The notes: generated by a model not told the origin, from the sequence alone. A stretch of 64,000 bases of DNA from Staphylococcus sp. NRL 16/872 (GCF_022815905.2 NZ_CP119327.1:930001-994000), one strand, 5' to 3'. Numbered from the stretch's first letter, positions 7,540 to 18,338 are shown. Program-made: numbers and translations.

Positions 7540-8577
7540 ATGGCAACGAGAGGTTATATTGGATCTTATACTAAAAAAGAAGGTAAGGGTATTTATCGCT
7601 TCGAATTAAATGAAGATAATGGCCAAATTGATTCAGTCGAAACTGGATACGAGATTGAAGCTTCAACCTATTTAGCACAAACTGAAGACTTCTTATATGC
7701 GATCACTAAAGAAGGCGAGCAATGTGGAGTAGCAGCTTTTAAAAAAGATGAGGAAGGTAACTTGTCCTTAATTAACAAATGTTTAGAATCTACGCAAGGC
7801 ACTGGATGCTATATTTCTGTTTCATCTAATCACAATTATTTATTTGAAGCGGTATATGGCGCTGGACTAGCACGTATCTATCAATTAAATAAAGAAACTG
7901 GTGAAGTAGTTAAATTAATTGAAGAATTAGCACATGACTATCCAACGGGTAGCCATGAACGTCAAGAACAGCCACACGTTCATTTTATAAACGAAACGCC
8001 TGACAATAAATTTATAGTTACTGCAGATTTAGGCACAGACCGATTAGTCACTTATGAATTTGGCGATAATGGATTTAAAGAGCATTCTGTTTCTCAATTT
8101 AAAGATCAAGATGGTCCAAGACATATTGCTTTTCATAAAAATGGTAAATACGCTTATGTTGTTCATGAATTATCCAATTATGTAAGTGTAATACGTTACG
8201 CTGATGGGAAATTTGAAGAAATAGAACGTCATTTAACTATTCCTGAAGATTTTGAAGGAGATACTAAATTAGCAGCAGTAAGATTATCTCACGACCAACA
8301 AAGTTTGTATGTGAGTAATCGTGGTCATGATAGTATTGCAGTATTTACAGTAACTGAAGAGGGCGCAGCACTTAATCCAGTAGAAATTGTAAAAACTGGG
8401 GGAGAATTCCCTAGAGATTTTAATATTACGGAAACAGATGAATATCTTGTATGTGCTCATCAAGAAGGTAATTATGCAGTTACTGTTTTCAATCGTGATA
8501 CAAATACTGGTAAACTCACACCTAAAGATAATCAATATACAGCCCCAGAAGGTGTATATGTAGGATTTTTAGAATAA
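7540..8577 (+). CDS. pgl: 6-phosphogluconolactonase, beta-propeller type
   Basis: A 345-residue protein of the lactonase family (seven-bladed propeller, bacterial Pgl/YbhE type), which hydrolyses 6-phosphogluconolactone in the oxidative pentose phosphate pathway. Visible hallmarks are [17 protein letters not shown] near the N-terminus, the HVHF and GTDRL motifs (about residues 148-170), DGPRHIAFH and [11 protein letters not shown]. The start is the ATG at 7540, 6 bases after TTGGAGG; the frame is open upstream to 7522 but that ATG has no ribosome-binding site. Length agrees with the S. aureus protein. It is monocistronic, closed by a terminator. Confidence 0.88.
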   Translation: MATRGYIGSYTKKEGKGIYRFELNEDNGQIDSVETGYEIEASTYLAQTEDFLYAITKEGEQCGVAAFKKDEEGNLSLINKCLESTQGTGCYISVSSNHNYLFEAVYGAGLARIYQLNKETGEVVKLIEELAHDYPTGSHERQEQPHVHFINETPDNKFIVTADLGTDRLVTYEFGDNGFKEHSVSQFKDQDGPRHIAFHKNGKYAYVVHELSNYVSVIRYADGKFEEIERHLTIPEDFEGDTKLAAVRLSHDQQSLYVSNRGHDSIAVFTVTEEGAALNPVEIVKTGGEFPRDFNITETDEYLVCAHQEGNYAVTVFNRDTNTGKLTPKDNQYTAPEGVYVGFLE

Positions 8578-8584
8578 TTAAAAC

Positions 8585-8617
8585 AAAGCTACGACATTTA
8601 AATGATGTCGTAGCTTT
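8585..8617. terminator. Bidirectional terminator between pgl and aldehyde dehydrogenase gene
   Basis: Perfect 13-base-pair stem AAAGCTACGACAT / ATGTCGTAGCTTT, with a 7-base loop and T-runs on the outward side. Confidence 0.92.
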
Positions 8618-8635
8618 TATATTGTTTTGCTCTCT

Positions 8636-10015
8636 TTAATTTTTGAAAATAGCTTTAATGTATTTAAATTTACCTTTATATGGAGGATAAATAATACTTG
8701 AATCTAAGCGTGTGGATTTGAAAATATATGATTTTTTATGACTAAATGTGTCGAATGTATATTTACCATGATATTGACCAATTCCTGAAGAACCTACGCC
8801 ACCAAATGGTAAGTTTGGGTTTGCTAAATGCATCAATGTGTCATTGATAGCACCACCACCGAAAGACAATTCATTTAATACACGGTGTGTCGTATTTTCA
8901 TCTTCACTAAATAAATATAAACTTAATGGTTTTGATTTACTTTGTATGATATCTATTGCTTCATCAAAGTCATCATAGGTGATGATTGGTAAAAGTGGAC
9001 CAAAGATTTCTTCTTGCATAATTTTTGAGAGTGGATTGATACCTTCTAATATCGTAGGTTCAATATAACGTTCAGATGCATCCGTATGGCCACCAAATGC
9101 TACCTCGTTATGATGCACGGCTAATAATTCATTTAATCTATTAAAATGTTTTTCATTAACGATGCGTCCAAAATCTGGACTTTTTTGAATATTTTTACCG
9201 TAAAATTCACTTATACTATGTTTTAATGCATGTATAAGCTCATTTTTTACCTTTCGATTAACAAGAATATAATCAGGGGCCACACAAGTTTGACCTGCGT
9301 TAGTAAATTTTCCAAAGCTGATGCGATCACTAGCAACCTTTATATTTGCTGTTTCGTCTACAATGACAGGGGATTTACCACCTAACTCAAGTGTGACAGG
9401 TACTAAATTCTTGCTGGCAGCCTCATAGACAATTTGACCAACTTTCTCACTACCTGTAAAGAACATATAATCGAAAGGTAGATTGATTAAAGCTTGTGTT
9501 TCTTCGATACCGCCTTCTACAGTAGAGATATATTCAGATGCAAAAGTTGTTTCAATTATTTTACTGATTACACTAGCTACGTGAGGTGTTAATTCGGATG
9601 GTTTAACGATAGCAGTGTTTCCTGCAGCAATAGCACCGATTAAGGGTTCAAAGACAAGTTGTACAGGGTAATTAAATGGACCGATAATTAAAACAGTGCC
9701 ATAAGGTTCAGGCTTAATGTAACTTTTAGAAGGAAACATAAATAAGGGTGTATCAACTTGCTTTGTTTTAGCCCAATTTTTAAGTTCTTTACGCGCCGTT
9801 TTAATACTTTTTAATAAAATTCCAATTTCTGTGGCATAGGCTTCTACAGGACTCTTACCTAAATCTTCTTTTAAAGCTTCAAGTAATTCATTTTCATGAT
9901 TTTTAATACTTTTACTTAATTTTTTTAATTGTTGTTTTCTAAACTTAATATCTTTTGTTTTATGTGTTTTAAAAAAAGTTTTACTGTTTTCAAATTGTTG
10001 CTCTATTGAAGACAA
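8636..10015 (-). CDS. Aldehyde dehydrogenase (NAD(P)-dependent, class 3 type)
   Basis: A 459-residue cytosolic aldehyde dehydrogenase of the short class-3/YwdH type. Visible catalytic features are the Asn of GPFNYP (N115), Glu of LELGGKSP (E210) and the nucleophile Cys of NAGQTC (C244). A longer frame starts at 10021, but its TTG is only 2 bases from AGGAGG; the TTG at 10015, 8 bases from the same AGGAGG, fits much better and gives the length I recall for the S. aureus homolog. It oxidises an aldehyde to an acid, but the natural substrate is not evident. Single gene. Confidence 0.85.
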   Translation of the reverse strand: MSSIEQQFENSKTFFKTHKTKDIKFRKQQLKKLSKSIKNHENELLEALKEDLGKSPVEAYATEIGILLKSIKTARKELKNWAKTKQVDTPLFMFPSKSYIKPEPYGTVLIIGPFNYPVQLVFEPLIGAIAAGNTAIVKPSELTPHVASVISKIIETTFASEYISTVEGGIEETQALINLPFDYMFFTGSEKVGQIVYEAASKNLVPVTLELGGKSPVIVDETANIKVASDRISFGKFTNAGQTCVAPDYILVNRKVKNELIHALKHSISEFYGKNIQKSPDFGRIVNEKHFNRLNELLAVHHNEVAFGGHTDASERYIEPTILEGINPLSKIMQEEIFGPLLPIITYDDFDEAIDIIQSKSKPLSLYLFSEDENTTHRVLNELSFGGGAINDTLMHLANPNLPFGGVGSSGIGQYHGKYTFDTFSHKKSYIFKSTRLDSSIIYPPYKGKFKYIKAIFKN

Positions 10016-10117
10016 GCACAAGACCTCCTAAAATTTAAATATTTATTAATAAATAAGATTAATATAAAAAGTAAATATGATTTATATTATTTATACCCAA
10101 TTTTTGAGTTATTAAAA

Positions 10118-10145
10118 AAACTGAGCCACCAATTGTGACTCAGTT
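10118..10145 (-). terminator. Terminator of ppaC
   Basis: AAACTGAG / CTCAGTTT stem extended by CAC/GTG after one mismatch, with a T-run on the minus strand, just beyond the ppaC stop. Confidence 0.85.
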
Positions 10146-10162
10146 TAAATAGAAACAACAAA

Positions 10163-11092
10163 TTATTTAGTTAATACTTCAGTAATTTGTGGCACGACTT
10201 GTTTTTTACGTGATACTACGCCAGATAAGAAGGCCATACCATCATCTAATTGAACTTTGAAAGCTTCGCCGACTTTATCTTTTTCAGCACCAACAACTAA
10301 AATTTTAGAGTCACTATTAATAATATCAGTCACTACTAATACAAATAAATCATATTTTTCGTTAGTACTAGTTTCTAACATCGCTTTTTCTAATTCATCT
10401 TTACGATTTAATACTTCGTCGATATCAACTGTATTGACTTGAGCGATACGAGTTACGTAGTCACCCATATTAAATGATTTAGCATCCATGTCTAATAATT
10501 CTTCAGCAGATTTATCAGTGGTAGAAGCACCTGCTTTTAACATTTCTAAACCATATTCATCTAAATCAACATTAGCGATATCTTTTAATTCTTTAGCAGC
10601 ATTCACATCTTCTTCAGTACATGTTGGAGATTTGAATAATAAGCTATCAGAAATAATAGCTGAAATCATTAATCCTGCAATTTCAGGTTTGATTTCAAAA
10701 CCACGTTCTTTATACATTTTATATAGAATAGTTGCAGTACAGCCAACTGGTTCAGCACGATAGTATAGCGGACCTGCTGTTTCAAAGTTAGCGATTCTGT
10801 GATGGTCTACTACGTTTAAAATTGTCGCATCAGCAATTGTTTCTGCACTTTGTTGGAATTCATTATGGTCAACTAGAATAACATTTTGTCCTTCTAGATT
10901 ATCACTTAATAATTCTGGTGCTTTGACTTCAAAATGATCAAGCGCATATTGTGTTTCAGCGTTGATATCACCTAAACGATAAGCTGTTGCGTCAGAATTA
11001 CCAGTTAATTTTTCAAAATCAGCCATGATGATAGCTGATGAAATAGCATCTGTATCTGGATTTTGATGTCCAAAAATATAAGTTTTTGCCAT
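10163..11092 (-). CDS. ppaC: Manganese-dependent inorganic pyrophosphatase (family II)
   Basis: A 309-residue family II pyrophosphatase of the DHH superfamily, which hydrolyses pyrophosphate to two phosphates in the cytoplasm. Metal-binding residues are visible in GHQNPDTDA (H9, D13, D15), VDHN (D75) and the DHH motif (96-98); the C-terminal substrate-binding SRKKQ motif is present near residue 293. Length is that of the family. It has its own terminator and stands alone between aldehyde dehydrogenase and nicotinamidase genes. Confidence 0.95.
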   Translation of the reverse strand: MAKTYIFGHQNPDTDAISSAIIMADFEKLTGNSDATAYRLGDINAETQYALDHFEVKAPELLSDNLEGQNVILVDHNEFQQSAETIADATILNVVDHHRIANFETAGPLYYRAEPVGCTATILYKMYKERGFEIKPEIAGLMISAIISDSLLFKSPTCTEEDVNAAKELKDIANVDLDEYGLEMLKAGASTTDKSAEELLDMDAKSFNMGDYVTRIAQVNTVDIDEVLNRKDELEKAMLETSTNEKYDLFVLVVTDIINSDSKILVVGAEKDKVGEAFKVQLDDGMAFLSGVVSRKKQVVPQITEVLTK

Positions 11093-11147
11093 AGTTTTAA
11101 TTCACCCTTATCCTATAAATTTAATATTATTTTAGCATGTTTTAGGG

Positions 11148-11702
11148 CTATTCATCCACCTTGGCGCCTAATGAGTTTTGGAAATGACCGAGCGCCCACT
11201 CATGTCCTTGTGCATTGAAAGAAGCAACGCCATCTTTAGGAATTACAATATGATAACCCAGATTATATGCAGCAACTGCAGTATGTAATACACAAATATC
11301 TGTGCATACCCCTACAATTTCAACTTCAGTAATACCTCTTTCTCGAAGTAAGCTATCTAATGGAGTTCCATAAAATGAATCATAGCGACGTTTATCTAAG
11401 TAGTGGATATTATCACTCTCTTCATGTTTCTCATAAAAAGTTTTAACGTTTCCATATAATTCGCGTCCAGGTGTGCCCGCGATATTATGTGGGGGAAAGA
11501 GCTTAGTTTCTGGATGATGTTCGTCATTCTCATAATGTAAGTCCATCATAAAGAAAATATTATCATTATGTGCTTGATAATATTCAAGACGATTAACAAT
11601 GAATTTTTCAATGTCTTGACCAGGTTGGCCACATGTTAAACGGCCATCGTCACCGATAAAATCATAAGAATAATCTACAACAATTAAGGCTTTTTTTGTC
11701 AT
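11148..11702 (-). CDS. pncA: Isochorismatase-family hydrolase, probable nicotinamidase
   Basis: A 184-residue cysteine hydrolase. The D-K-C triad is visible as D10 (IVVDYSYDF), K104 (YLDKRRYDSF) and C137 (CTDICVLHT); metal-binding residues D54, H56 and H62/H63 are in MMDLHYENDEHHPE. The D-x-H and G-V-C-T-D-I-C-V patterns fit nicotinamidase, which converts nicotinamide to nicotinate, the substrate of PncB encoded 3.6 kb away. The alternative is an isochorismatase-like hydrolase of unknown substrate; no menaquinone or siderophore genes are near. Confidence 0.8.
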   Translation of the reverse strand: MTKKALIVVDYSYDFIGDDGRLTCGQPGQDIEKFIVNRLEYYQAHNDNIFFMMDLHYENDEHHPETKLFPPHNIAGTPGRELYGNVKTFYEKHEESDNIHYLDKRRYDSFYGTPLDSLLRERGITEVEIVGVCTDICVLHTAVAAYNLGYHIVIPKDGVASFNAQGHEWALGHFQNSLGAKVDE

Positions 11703-11898
11703 ATTCTAACTTCCTCTCAAGTGCATGTTTGAGGTAATCGAAAATTGTATAATAATATAGATAAGACTTTTACATATACCTCAAGTATGGTTTAACTAAA
11801 ATTGTTAACTATAGTATAGCTTTACTCTGGATTTGATACAAATTTATACATAAATTTTAAAATTGTAATACATAATGATAGATAGGGGACAATAAAAA

Positions 11899-12981
11899 AT
11901 GATAATTAATGCTCAAGATTATGGGTTAAAAGGGAAGAATAAGCGTAAAGACACTAAGGCAATTCAAAGGGCGCTAAATGCCGCAAAAGACGGAGAGCAA
12001 ACTGTTTATATTCCTAAAGGTACCTATCATATCGGTAAAGCTTTAGTGATATATGATTCAACAACACTTCTTCTTGAAGATGAAACAGTCTTGCTACGTT
12101 GTAGTAAGGACGCATTATTGAAAAATGGAAGACGCTTAGGTTTTTATCATGGTTATAAAGGAAACAGCCACATTTATATCAAAGGTGGTGTATTTGATAT
12201 GAATGGAGGAGATTATCCTTACAATAATACAGCAATGTCTATTGGACATGCGGAAGATATTCAACTATTAGGCGTAACTGTTTTAAATGTAGTGGGTGGC
12301 CATGCGTTAGATGCTTGTGGTATCAATGGTTTATATATTAAAGATTGTAGGTTTGAAGGATTTTACGATATCAATGGGGATCGTTCATTTTCAGAAGCAA
12401 TACAATTAGACATTCAAGTGCCTGGTGCATTTCCTAAATTTGGCACGACAGATGGCACAATTACTAAAAACGTTGTTATTGAAAATTGTTACTTCGGTAA
12501 TTCAGAACATCCAAAAATGCAAGCGTGGAATAGAGCCATAGGTTCACATGCAAGTCGATATAATAAATTCTACGAAAATGTACATATCCGGAATAATATT
12601 TTTGATGGATTAAATGAGTATGCACTCACACCATTAAAAGCTAAAAATATGACTGTTTCACGTAATGAATTTAAAAATTGTAATGGTGGTATTCGTTTTT
12701 TAGGAGTGAAGGATGGCAAGAATGCGGCTGACCCAGTAACAGGCCGCGTTCAAGCGTCTCAAGCAGGTGAGAATTTCAGTGTTATCGGAAACATTTTTAA
12801 GGGAGAAATGAAAAGAGATGCGATTCATGTTAGGAGTTATAATAATGTCAAACATGCGAATATCTTTGTAGCAGGAAATACTTTTAATCATGCATCGCAA
12901 AAAATACATTTAGAAGATATTTCTGATTTAACCTATAACCAAAGTGATGATGTACCAGTGAACAAAATTAACGTTCAATAG
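11899..12981 (+). CDS. Pectin-lyase-like right-handed beta-helix protein
   Basis: A 360-residue protein with the glycoside hydrolase 28/pectate-lyase-like superfamily N-terminus ([20 protein letters not shown], then VYIPKGTY) and a run of N- and I-rich coils ([39 protein letters not shown]) expected of a parallel beta-helix. There is no signal peptide, so it is probably cytoplasmic or released by another route. Staphylococci do not degrade pectin; a surface-polymer or host-glycan substrate is only a guess. It is a single gene, followed by an interspersed repeat. Confidence 0.7.
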   Translation: MIINAQDYGLKGKNKRKDTKAIQRALNAAKDGEQTVYIPKGTYHIGKALVIYDSTTLLLEDETVLLRCSKDALLKNGRRLGFYHGYKGNSHIYIKGGVFDMNGGDYPYNNTAMSIGHAEDIQLLGVTVLNVVGGHALDACGINGLYIKDCRFEGFYDINGDRSFSEAIQLDIQVPGAFPKFGTTDGTITKNVVIENCYFGNSEHPKMQAWNRAIGSHASRYNKFYENVHIRNNIFDGLNEYALTPLKAKNMTVSRNEFKNCNGGIRFLGVKDGKNAADPVTGRVQASQAGENFSVIGNIFKGEMKRDAIHVRSYNNVKHANIFVAGNTFNHASQKIHLEDISDLTYNQSDDVPVNKINVQ

Positions 12982-13032
12982 TATTTATCATAAAATAGGC
13001 TAAGACTTAAAAAAATATGCTCTGGGAAAATG

Positions 13033-13219
13033 ATTAACGCCTTCCCAAAAGCAGGATTCTCGGCAGCGGGGCCCCCAACACAGAGAATTTCATTCAGAAA
13101 TTCTACAAACAAAGCAAGTTGGGGACTCACGACTCGACAAAATTTGGGGAACAATTTTGCTCATCGTTCGGTTCTGCTCAAAGTTCTGCTCAAATCCTAA
13201 ACGCTTTTGTCCAGACCTC
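13033..13219 (+). repeat. STAR-like interspersed repeat, copy 1 (long form)
   Basis: It contains GGGGCCCCC, an outer stem CCCCAAC (13073-13079) / GTTGGGG (13118-13124) and an inner stem AGAATTTC (13084-13091) / GAAATTCT (13097-13104). It shares its full length with copy 3 at 32357-32535 (start ATTAACG, then CCCAAAAGCAGGA, end GTCCAGACCTC). The reverse strand carries the GTTGGGG-GCCC core of staphylococcal STAR elements. It fills the gap between the beta-helix gene and pheA. Confidence 0.85.
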
Positions 13220-13221
13220 AT

Positions 13222-14022
13222 TTAATGACGATTAAATGCTCCAATGACTTTTACTTTGAAATCTAACGTTTCTAGGATGGACATCACTTTATTGAGTTCG
13301 GTACATAAACCAATATCAGCTTGCACAAAGAAGCGATACATACCTAATTTCGTTTTTAAAGGTCTCGATTCAATCCATGACAGATTAATATTAAATAACG
13401 CAAAGGTATTTAATATACTTGCTAATAAGCCGGCTTTGTCAAATTTCGGTGTAATGAGCAATATCGTATTTTTAGCTTCCATATTATAGCGGTCATGATT
13501 TTTCACCACCAGGAAACGAGTCACATTATGAGGATAATCTTGAATGTTGCTATCAATAGGCATATAACCATATGCTTCACCGCTTCCAAGAGGTGCAATA
13601 GCACCTTCAGTATCTGAAATTTTATCTAATCCTTGAATTGTACTATCCACATAATCATATGAAAAATGATGGCGATAAATATAAAGACTTGTTTGGCTTA
13701 TAGCTGGCGCAATTGAATATACTTTTTTAATGTCTTCAACGGTAGCACTTTCTTTACCATATAAGGCGAAGTTGATGGCTAGGTGAATTTCACCATGGAC
13801 ATAAATTTCTTGTAACGCTAGTGCATCAGCAATAATGTTGATAGTACCTTCGATAGAATTTTCAATAGGTACAATGCCGACGGAGTCGTCATTTCCATTA
13901 ACTGACTTTACTACTTCATATAAATTCGATTTCGGTGAATATGTAGCTTCACCTTCAGAGATAAAAGTCTTTGCAGCTAGGTAAGAGAACGTCCCTTTAG
14001 GACCTAAATAATATAATCGCAT
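13222..14022 (-). CDS. pheA: Prephenate dehydratase
   Basis: A 266-residue protein converting prephenate to phenylpyruvate in phenylalanine synthesis. Residues 1-180 form the dehydratase domain (YYLGPKGTFSYLAA at the start, the conserved VPIENSIEGT at about residues 55-65, and NVTRFLVV near 170); residues 185-266 form an ACT domain carrying L-x-S-W-I-E-S-R-P, the phenylalanine-binding ESRP motif, so feedback inhibition by phenylalanine is expected. No chorismate mutase domain is fused. It lies 30 bases after nos on the same strand, so the two are probably one operon, as in other staphylococci. Confidence 0.93.
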   Translation of the reverse strand: MRLYYLGPKGTFSYLAAKTFISEGEATYSPKSNLYEVVKSVNGNDDSVGIVPIENSIEGTINIIADALALQEIYVHGEIHLAINFALYGKESATVEDIKKVYSIAPAISQTSLYIYRHHFSYDYVDSTIQGLDKISDTEGAIAPLGSGEAYGYMPIDSNIQDYPHNVTRFLVVKNHDRYNMEAKNTILLITPKFDKAGLLASILNTFALFNINLSWIESRPLKTKLGMYRFFVQADIGLCTELNKVMSILETLDFKVKVIGAFNRH

Positions 14023-14052
14023 CTTATAATGTCACCCCATGACTGTTGAACA

Positions 14053-15120
14053 CTAGTGGAATGGACATTTCATCGATTGTTTCTCTTTGTAATGGAAGTT
14101 AGGGTCTTTCATTTCATTGTGATAACCATGATGATAATTCGCTGTTAACGTTGGTGAAAGTGGGGGCGCTAACCAAGACCATTTACCTGTCACTTCACGC
14201 TGTGCCGCATGTTCTTTCTGTTCAAATAATTCAAATTGCTTTGATGCAGTCAAATGATCAACGATAGATACACCTTGAGATTTAAATGAATGATAGACCG
14301 CATAATTTAACTCTACTAATGTTCGATCTTTATTAAATGATTTATTTTTAAGTGTATCAAATTCGAAAGCTTCTGCAACTTTTTCTAATAAATTGTAGCG
14401 ATAAGGATCTGTGAAATTACGTACGGCTACCTCTGTTACCATATACCAACCATTAAATGGTGCAGTAGGGTAAGTGATACCGCCAATTTTTAAATCCATA
14501 TTAGATATGATAGGCACACCATACCACTTTAAATTTAAATCTTTTAATTTTGGAAAATGGTCATGTTCAATATTGACTTCTTTTACTAAAGAGGACGGTA
14601 AATCGTACATTTTAACAGGTTCACCAGGTAATTGATAAATTAACGGCAAAACATCAAAATCTGTACTTTGTCCTTTCCATCCCATATGTTGTGCCAGTTG
14701 TGTAATTTCACGTTCAGCTGGATCGCCTTTATCTTCATAACCTGCATAACGTATAAGTTGATTGTTGTATATGCGGGGTGCCTTTTCAGAAGAGAAAATA
14801 GTAATATAAGGCTTGATCTTGCCGTCGTTCGTAGCTTCATCTAAATGTGTATTAATCGCTTCGATAAAACCCACTTCAGTCGTTACGTCTCGAGCGTCTT
14901 TCACATACAGTGAATCCCAAAATAGGCGCCCGATACAGCGATTAGAGTTTCGCCACGCCATCTTTGCCCCGTAATTCAACTCTTCATAAGTATGCGTATA
15001 AGTGCCAGTTTGAGCAATTTCTTCTTCGATTTCATTGATTCTTTCAGTTATTTTATTTGTTGGATATGCTAATTCGGAATACATGGTTTGTATAAATGAC
15101 TTTGCTTCTTCAAATATCAT
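14053..15120 (-). CDS. nos: Nitric oxide synthase oxygenase
   Basis: A 355-residue bacterial NO synthase with only the oxygenase domain; electrons must come from a separate reductase. The haem-ligand cysteine is C62 in [10 protein letters not shown], and the substrate and cofactor regions [24 protein letters not shown] and the family signature for L-arginine binding are present. It makes NO from arginine, known in staphylococci to protect against oxidative stress and to affect respiration. It heads a two-gene operon with pheA and is divergent from pncB. Confidence 0.95.
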   Translation of the reverse strand: MIFEEAKSFIQTMYSELAYPTNKITERINEIEEEIAQTGTYTHTYEELNYGAKMAWRNSNRCIGRLFWDSLYVKDARDVTTEVGFIEAINTHLDEATNDGKIKPYITIFSSEKAPRIYNNQLIRYAGYEDKGDPAEREITQLAQHMGWKGQSTDFDVLPLIYQLPGEPVKMYDLPSSLVKEVNIEHDHFPKLKDLNLKWYGVPIISNMDLKIGGITYPTAPFNGWYMVTEVAVRNFTDPYRYNLLEKVAEAFEFDTLKNKSFNKDRTLVELNYAVYHSFKSQGVSIVDHLTASKQFELFEQKEHAAQREVTGKWSWLAPPLSPTLTANYHHGYHNEMKDPNFHYKEKQSMKCPFH

Positions 15121-15246
15121 ATGAACACCTCAATAAGTATTATAATCTAGGCAACTAATGAACACATTCAAATATATTTTTTGTCACGAATTTGTCAGAT
15201 AACTTTATTTTTATTTTTAAAAAAGGATAAAAATTGGGAGAATACT

Positions 15247-15264
15247 CACAATTCTCTAATTGTG
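15247..15264. promoter_or_regulatory. Inverted repeat overlapping the pncB promoter
   Basis: CACAAT-N6-ATTGTG, a perfect dyad, directly abuts an extended -10 element (TGA-TAAAAT, 15263-15271) upstream of pncB. The position is that of a repressor operator. The regulator is not identified; it does not fit the Rex consensus exactly. Confidence 0.45.
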
Positions 15265-15300
15265 ATAAAATATACAAAAAGATCGTTAGGAGAGATTAAG

Positions 15301-16770
15301 GTGTATCGTTACCAAGATGATAGTTTAATGCTACATAATGACCTGTATCAAATTAATATGGCCGAAAGCTATTGGAATGATGGCATTCATGAACGAAATG
15401 CTGTATTCGATTTGTATTTTAGAAATATGCCATTTGAAAGTGGTTACGCGGTATTTAATGGATTAAAACGAGTGATTCAATTTATTGAAAATTTCCATTT
15501 CAGTGATTCAGATATTGAATATTTACAGTCAATTGGATATCAGAATGATTTTTTATCTTATTTAAAAAACCTTAAATTCACAGGTAATATTAGAGCTATG
15601 CAAGAAGGGGAATTGTGCTTTGGGAATGAACCGTTATTACGTGTAGAAGCACCATTAATTCAAGCACAACTTATTGAAACGGTATTATTAAATATAGTTA
15701 ACTTCCATACGTTAATTGCTACAAAAGCCAGTCGTATTCGCCAAGTGGCACCAGAGGATACATTGATGGAATTTGGAACAAGACGTGCGCAAGAACTGGA
15801 TGCAGCAGTTTGGGGTGCACGTGCAGCTTATATAGGTGGTTTCGATTCAACAAGTAACGTGCGTGCTGGTAAATTATTTGGTCTTCCAGTTTCTGGAACT
15901 CATGCGCATGCGTTAGTACAAACGTATGGTGATGAATATAAAGCGTTTAATATTTATGCTGAACGTCATAAAAATTGTGTCTTTTTAGTAGATACATTCC
16001 ATACCTTGAAGTCAGGTGTGCCTAACGCTATCAAAGTAGCTAAAGAATTAGGGGATAAAATAGATTTCATTGGTATTCGCTTAGATTCTGGCGATATCGC
16101 CTACTTATCAAAAGAAGCAAGACGTATGTTAGATGAAGCGGGATTCACTAATGCTAAGATAATTGCTTCTAATGATTTGGATGAACAAACAATAATGAAC
16201 TTGAAATCTCAAGGTGCTAAAGTGGATTCATGGGGGGTAGGCACAAAATTAATTACCGGGTATGATCAGCCAGCTTTAGGTGCAGTATACAAATTAGTAG
16301 CGATTGAAGATGAAAATGGGGAATATATTGATCGTATTAAACTATCTAATAATGCTGAAAAAGTTACAACACCTGGCAAGAAAAAAGTTTACAGAATTAT
16401 TAATACAAAAACTGGTAAAGCAGAAGGCGATTACATTACGTTAGAACATGAAAATCCTAATAATGAAAAACCATTAAAAATGTTCCATCCAGTCCACACG
16501 TATAAAATGAAACACATTAAACATTTCGAAGCCATTGACTTACATCACTCTATTTTTGAAAATGGTAAACTCGTTTATGACTTACCAAGTGAAAAAGAAG
16601 CGCAAGATTATTCAAAACAAGCACTTTCTAAATTATGGGAAGAAAATAAACGTTATTTGAATCCACAAGAGTATCCAGTGGATTTAAGTACAGCATGTTG
16701 GGATAATAAACATAAACGTATTTTTGAAGTTGCGGAGCATGTAAAAGAAATGGAGGAAGAAAATGACTAA
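15301..16770 (+). CDS. pncB: Nicotinate phosphoribosyltransferase
   Basis: A 489-residue enzyme joining nicotinate to PRPP, the entry step of NAD salvage. The frame is open from 15181, but the GTG at 15301 follows TTAGGAGAG and yields the family N-terminus ([17 protein letters not shown]), with the length of the S. aureus enzyme. Visible family regions are [28 protein letters not shown] and the SGTHAHA stretch (H201 and H203, the region of the phosphorylated histidine), and GIRLDSGD. Its end overlaps the nadE start by 8 bases. Confidence 0.95.
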   Translation: MYRYQDDSLMLHNDLYQINMAESYWNDGIHERNAVFDLYFRNMPFESGYAVFNGLKRVIQFIENFHFSDSDIEYLQSIGYQNDFLSYLKNLKFTGNIRAMQEGELCFGNEPLLRVEAPLIQAQLIETVLLNIVNFHTLIATKASRIRQVAPEDTLMEFGTRRAQELDAAVWGARAAYIGGFDSTSNVRAGKLFGLPVSGTHAHALVQTYGDEYKAFNIYAERHKNCVFLVDTFHTLKSGVPNAIKVAKELGDKIDFIGIRLDSGDIAYLSKEARRMLDEAGFTNAKIIASNDLDEQTIMNLKSQGAKVDSWGVGTKLITGYDQPALGAVYKLVAIEDENGEYIDRIKLSNNAEKVTTPGKKKVYRIINTKTGKAEGDYITLEHENPNNEKPLKMFHPVHTYKMKHIKHFEAIDLHHSIFENGKLVYDLPSEKEAQDYSKQALSKLWEENKRYLNPQEYPVDLSTACWDNKHKRIFEVAEHVKEMEEEND

Positions 16771-17584
16771 ATTACAAGATATTGTAGTGAAAGAGATGAA
16801 AGTGAAAGCGCACATTGGAAGTGAACATGAAGTACATGAAATTATTCATTTTATTAAAGAATATGTTCAATCACATGCTTTTATAAAATCCCTCGTACTA
16901 GGTATTTCTGGTGGTCAAGACTCTACATTAACAGGTAAACTTGCTCAACTTGCAGTAGAAGAGTTACGTAAAGAAGGACGAGAATGTCAATTTATCGCTG
17001 TTAAATTACCATATGGTGTACAAAGAGATGCTGATGAAGTAGAAGATGCACTTAAGTTTATCCAACCAGATGAGACAATTACAGTTAACATTAAGCCAGC
17101 GGTAGATCAAAGTGTACAATCATTGAAAGATGCAGGAATTGAATTAACAGATTTTCAACGTGGTAATGAAAAAGCACGTGAACGTATGAAAGTACAATTT
17201 TCAATAGCTTCTAACCGTAGTGGCATTGTCATTGGCACAGATCACTCGGCTGAGAATATCACTGGTTTTTATACTAAATATGGCGATGGTGCTGCTGATA
17301 TTGCCCCTATTTTCGGATTAAATAAAAGACAAGGCAGACAATTATTACAATATTTAAATGCGCCTAAACATTTATATGAAAAAGTGCCAACAGCGGATTT
17401 AGAAGATGATAAACCACAATTACCTGATGAAGAAGCACTCGGTGTAACGTATGATCAAATTGATGATTATTTAGAGGGTAAAGAAGTGCCAAGCGAAGCA
17501 CGCGAAGTCATTGAAAAACATTATGTTCGCAATGCGCATAAACGTGAGTTAGCTTATAATCGTTATACTTGGCCTAAGAATTAA
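16763..17584 (+). CDS. nadE: Ammonia-dependent NAD+ synthetase
   Basis: A 273-residue PP-loop ATP pyrophosphatase converting deamido-NAD plus ammonia to NAD. The PP-loop SGGQDST is at residues 49-55, and [19 protein letters not shown], the substrate-binding region, at about 156-174. There is no glutaminase domain, so ammonia is the nitrogen source. The ATG lies 7 bases inside the end of pncB behind GGAGGAAG, a translationally coupled pair; together with the nicotinamidase they form the salvage route from nicotinamide. Confidence 0.96.
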   Translation: MTKLQDIVVKEMKVKAHIGSEHEVHEIIHFIKEYVQSHAFIKSLVLGISGGQDSTLTGKLAQLAVEELRKEGRECQFIAVKLPYGVQRDADEVEDALKFIQPDETITVNIKPAVDQSVQSLKDAGIELTDFQRGNEKARERMKVQFSIASNRSGIVIGTDHSAENITGFYTKYGDGAADIAPIFGLNKRQGRQLLQYLNAPKHLYEKVPTADLEDDKPQLPDEEALGVTYDQIDDYLEGKEVPSEAREVIEKHYVRNAHKRELAYNRYTWPKN

Positions 17585-17732
17585 ATTCGAATGACAAGGG
17601 TTTTCATGCAATCTTTAAATTTTAACTTCCTTGTTTAATCACTATTCTATAACGATTTTTTAGTGACAAATTAAATATTCACTGATAAAATGAGTTCGAT
17701 TTTAGTTATATAAGGAAGAAATGGGGATTTAA

Positions 17733-18338
17733 ATGTCAGTGATAACATCAAATCCATGGACAATGGTTATAGCGATATTTATCATTAATGTTTTTTACGT
17801 AACATTTTTAACAATGCGTACAATCTTAACATTAAAAGGTTATCGTTATATGGCAGCAGCAGTAAGTTTCCTTGAAGTTTTAATATATGTGGTTGGTCTT
17901 GGACTAGTAATGTCTAGTCTTGATCAAATACAGAATATATTCGCCTATGCCTTTGGCTTCTCAATAGGAATTATGGTAGGTATGAAGATTGAAGAGAAAC
18001 TAGCTTTAGGATACACAGTCGTCAATGTAACTTCAGCAGAATATGAGTTAGATTTACCTAATGAATTAAGAAATTTAGGTTATGGTGTTACCCATTATGA
18101 AGCACACGGTAGAGATGGTAGTCGAATGGTTATGCAAATCTTAACTCCTCGACGCTATGAACGTAAATTGATGGAAACTGTTCGTAATTTAGACGAAAAA
18201 GCATTCATCATTGCCTATGAACCAAGAGCGATTCATGGTGGTTTCTGGACAAGAGGTTTACGCACACGTAAAGTTAAAGCATACGAAGTAGAAGAAATAG
18301 AAAGCGTTGTGGAACACAGTGAAGTTCAGAGTAAATGA
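17733..18338 (+). CDS. UPF0316/DUF2179 membrane protein
   Basis: A 201-residue protein with three hydrophobic segments in the first 90 residues (about 10-30, 42-62, 67-87) followed by a soluble DUF2179 domain (about 110-170, with [18 protein letters not shown]). This is the YebE/UPF0316 family, conserved in Firmicutes and of unknown function; the DUF2179 fold occurs in many membrane proteins and may bind a small ligand. The ATG follows AAGGAAG. The next small gene overlaps its end, so the two are probably co-expressed. Confidence 0.85.
   Translation: MSVITSNPWTMVIAIFIINVFYVTFLTMRTILTLKGYRYMAAAVSFLEVLIYVVGLGLVMSSLDQIQNIFAYAFGFSIGIMVGMKIEEKLALGYTVVNVTSAEYELDLPNELRNLGYGVTHYEAHGRDGSRMVMQILTPRRYERKLMETVRNLDEKAFIIAYEPRAIHGGFWTRGLRTRKVKAYEVEEIESVVEHSEVQSK

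Noticed and set aside
8284..8535. 83-codon minus-strand frame opposite pgl
   Set aside because: Overlaps the conserved 3' half of pgl and has no ribosome-binding site.
12982..13221. CRISPR array or mobile element in repeat-bearing gaps
   Set aside because: The repeats are single copies per gap with internal hairpins, not short direct repeats with spacers; there is no transposase and no target-site duplication that I can show.
14640..14840. 66-codon minus-strand frame inside nos
   Set aside because: It is an alternative frame of nos on the same strand; nos has all its conserved motifs, so this frame is not needed and has no start signal.
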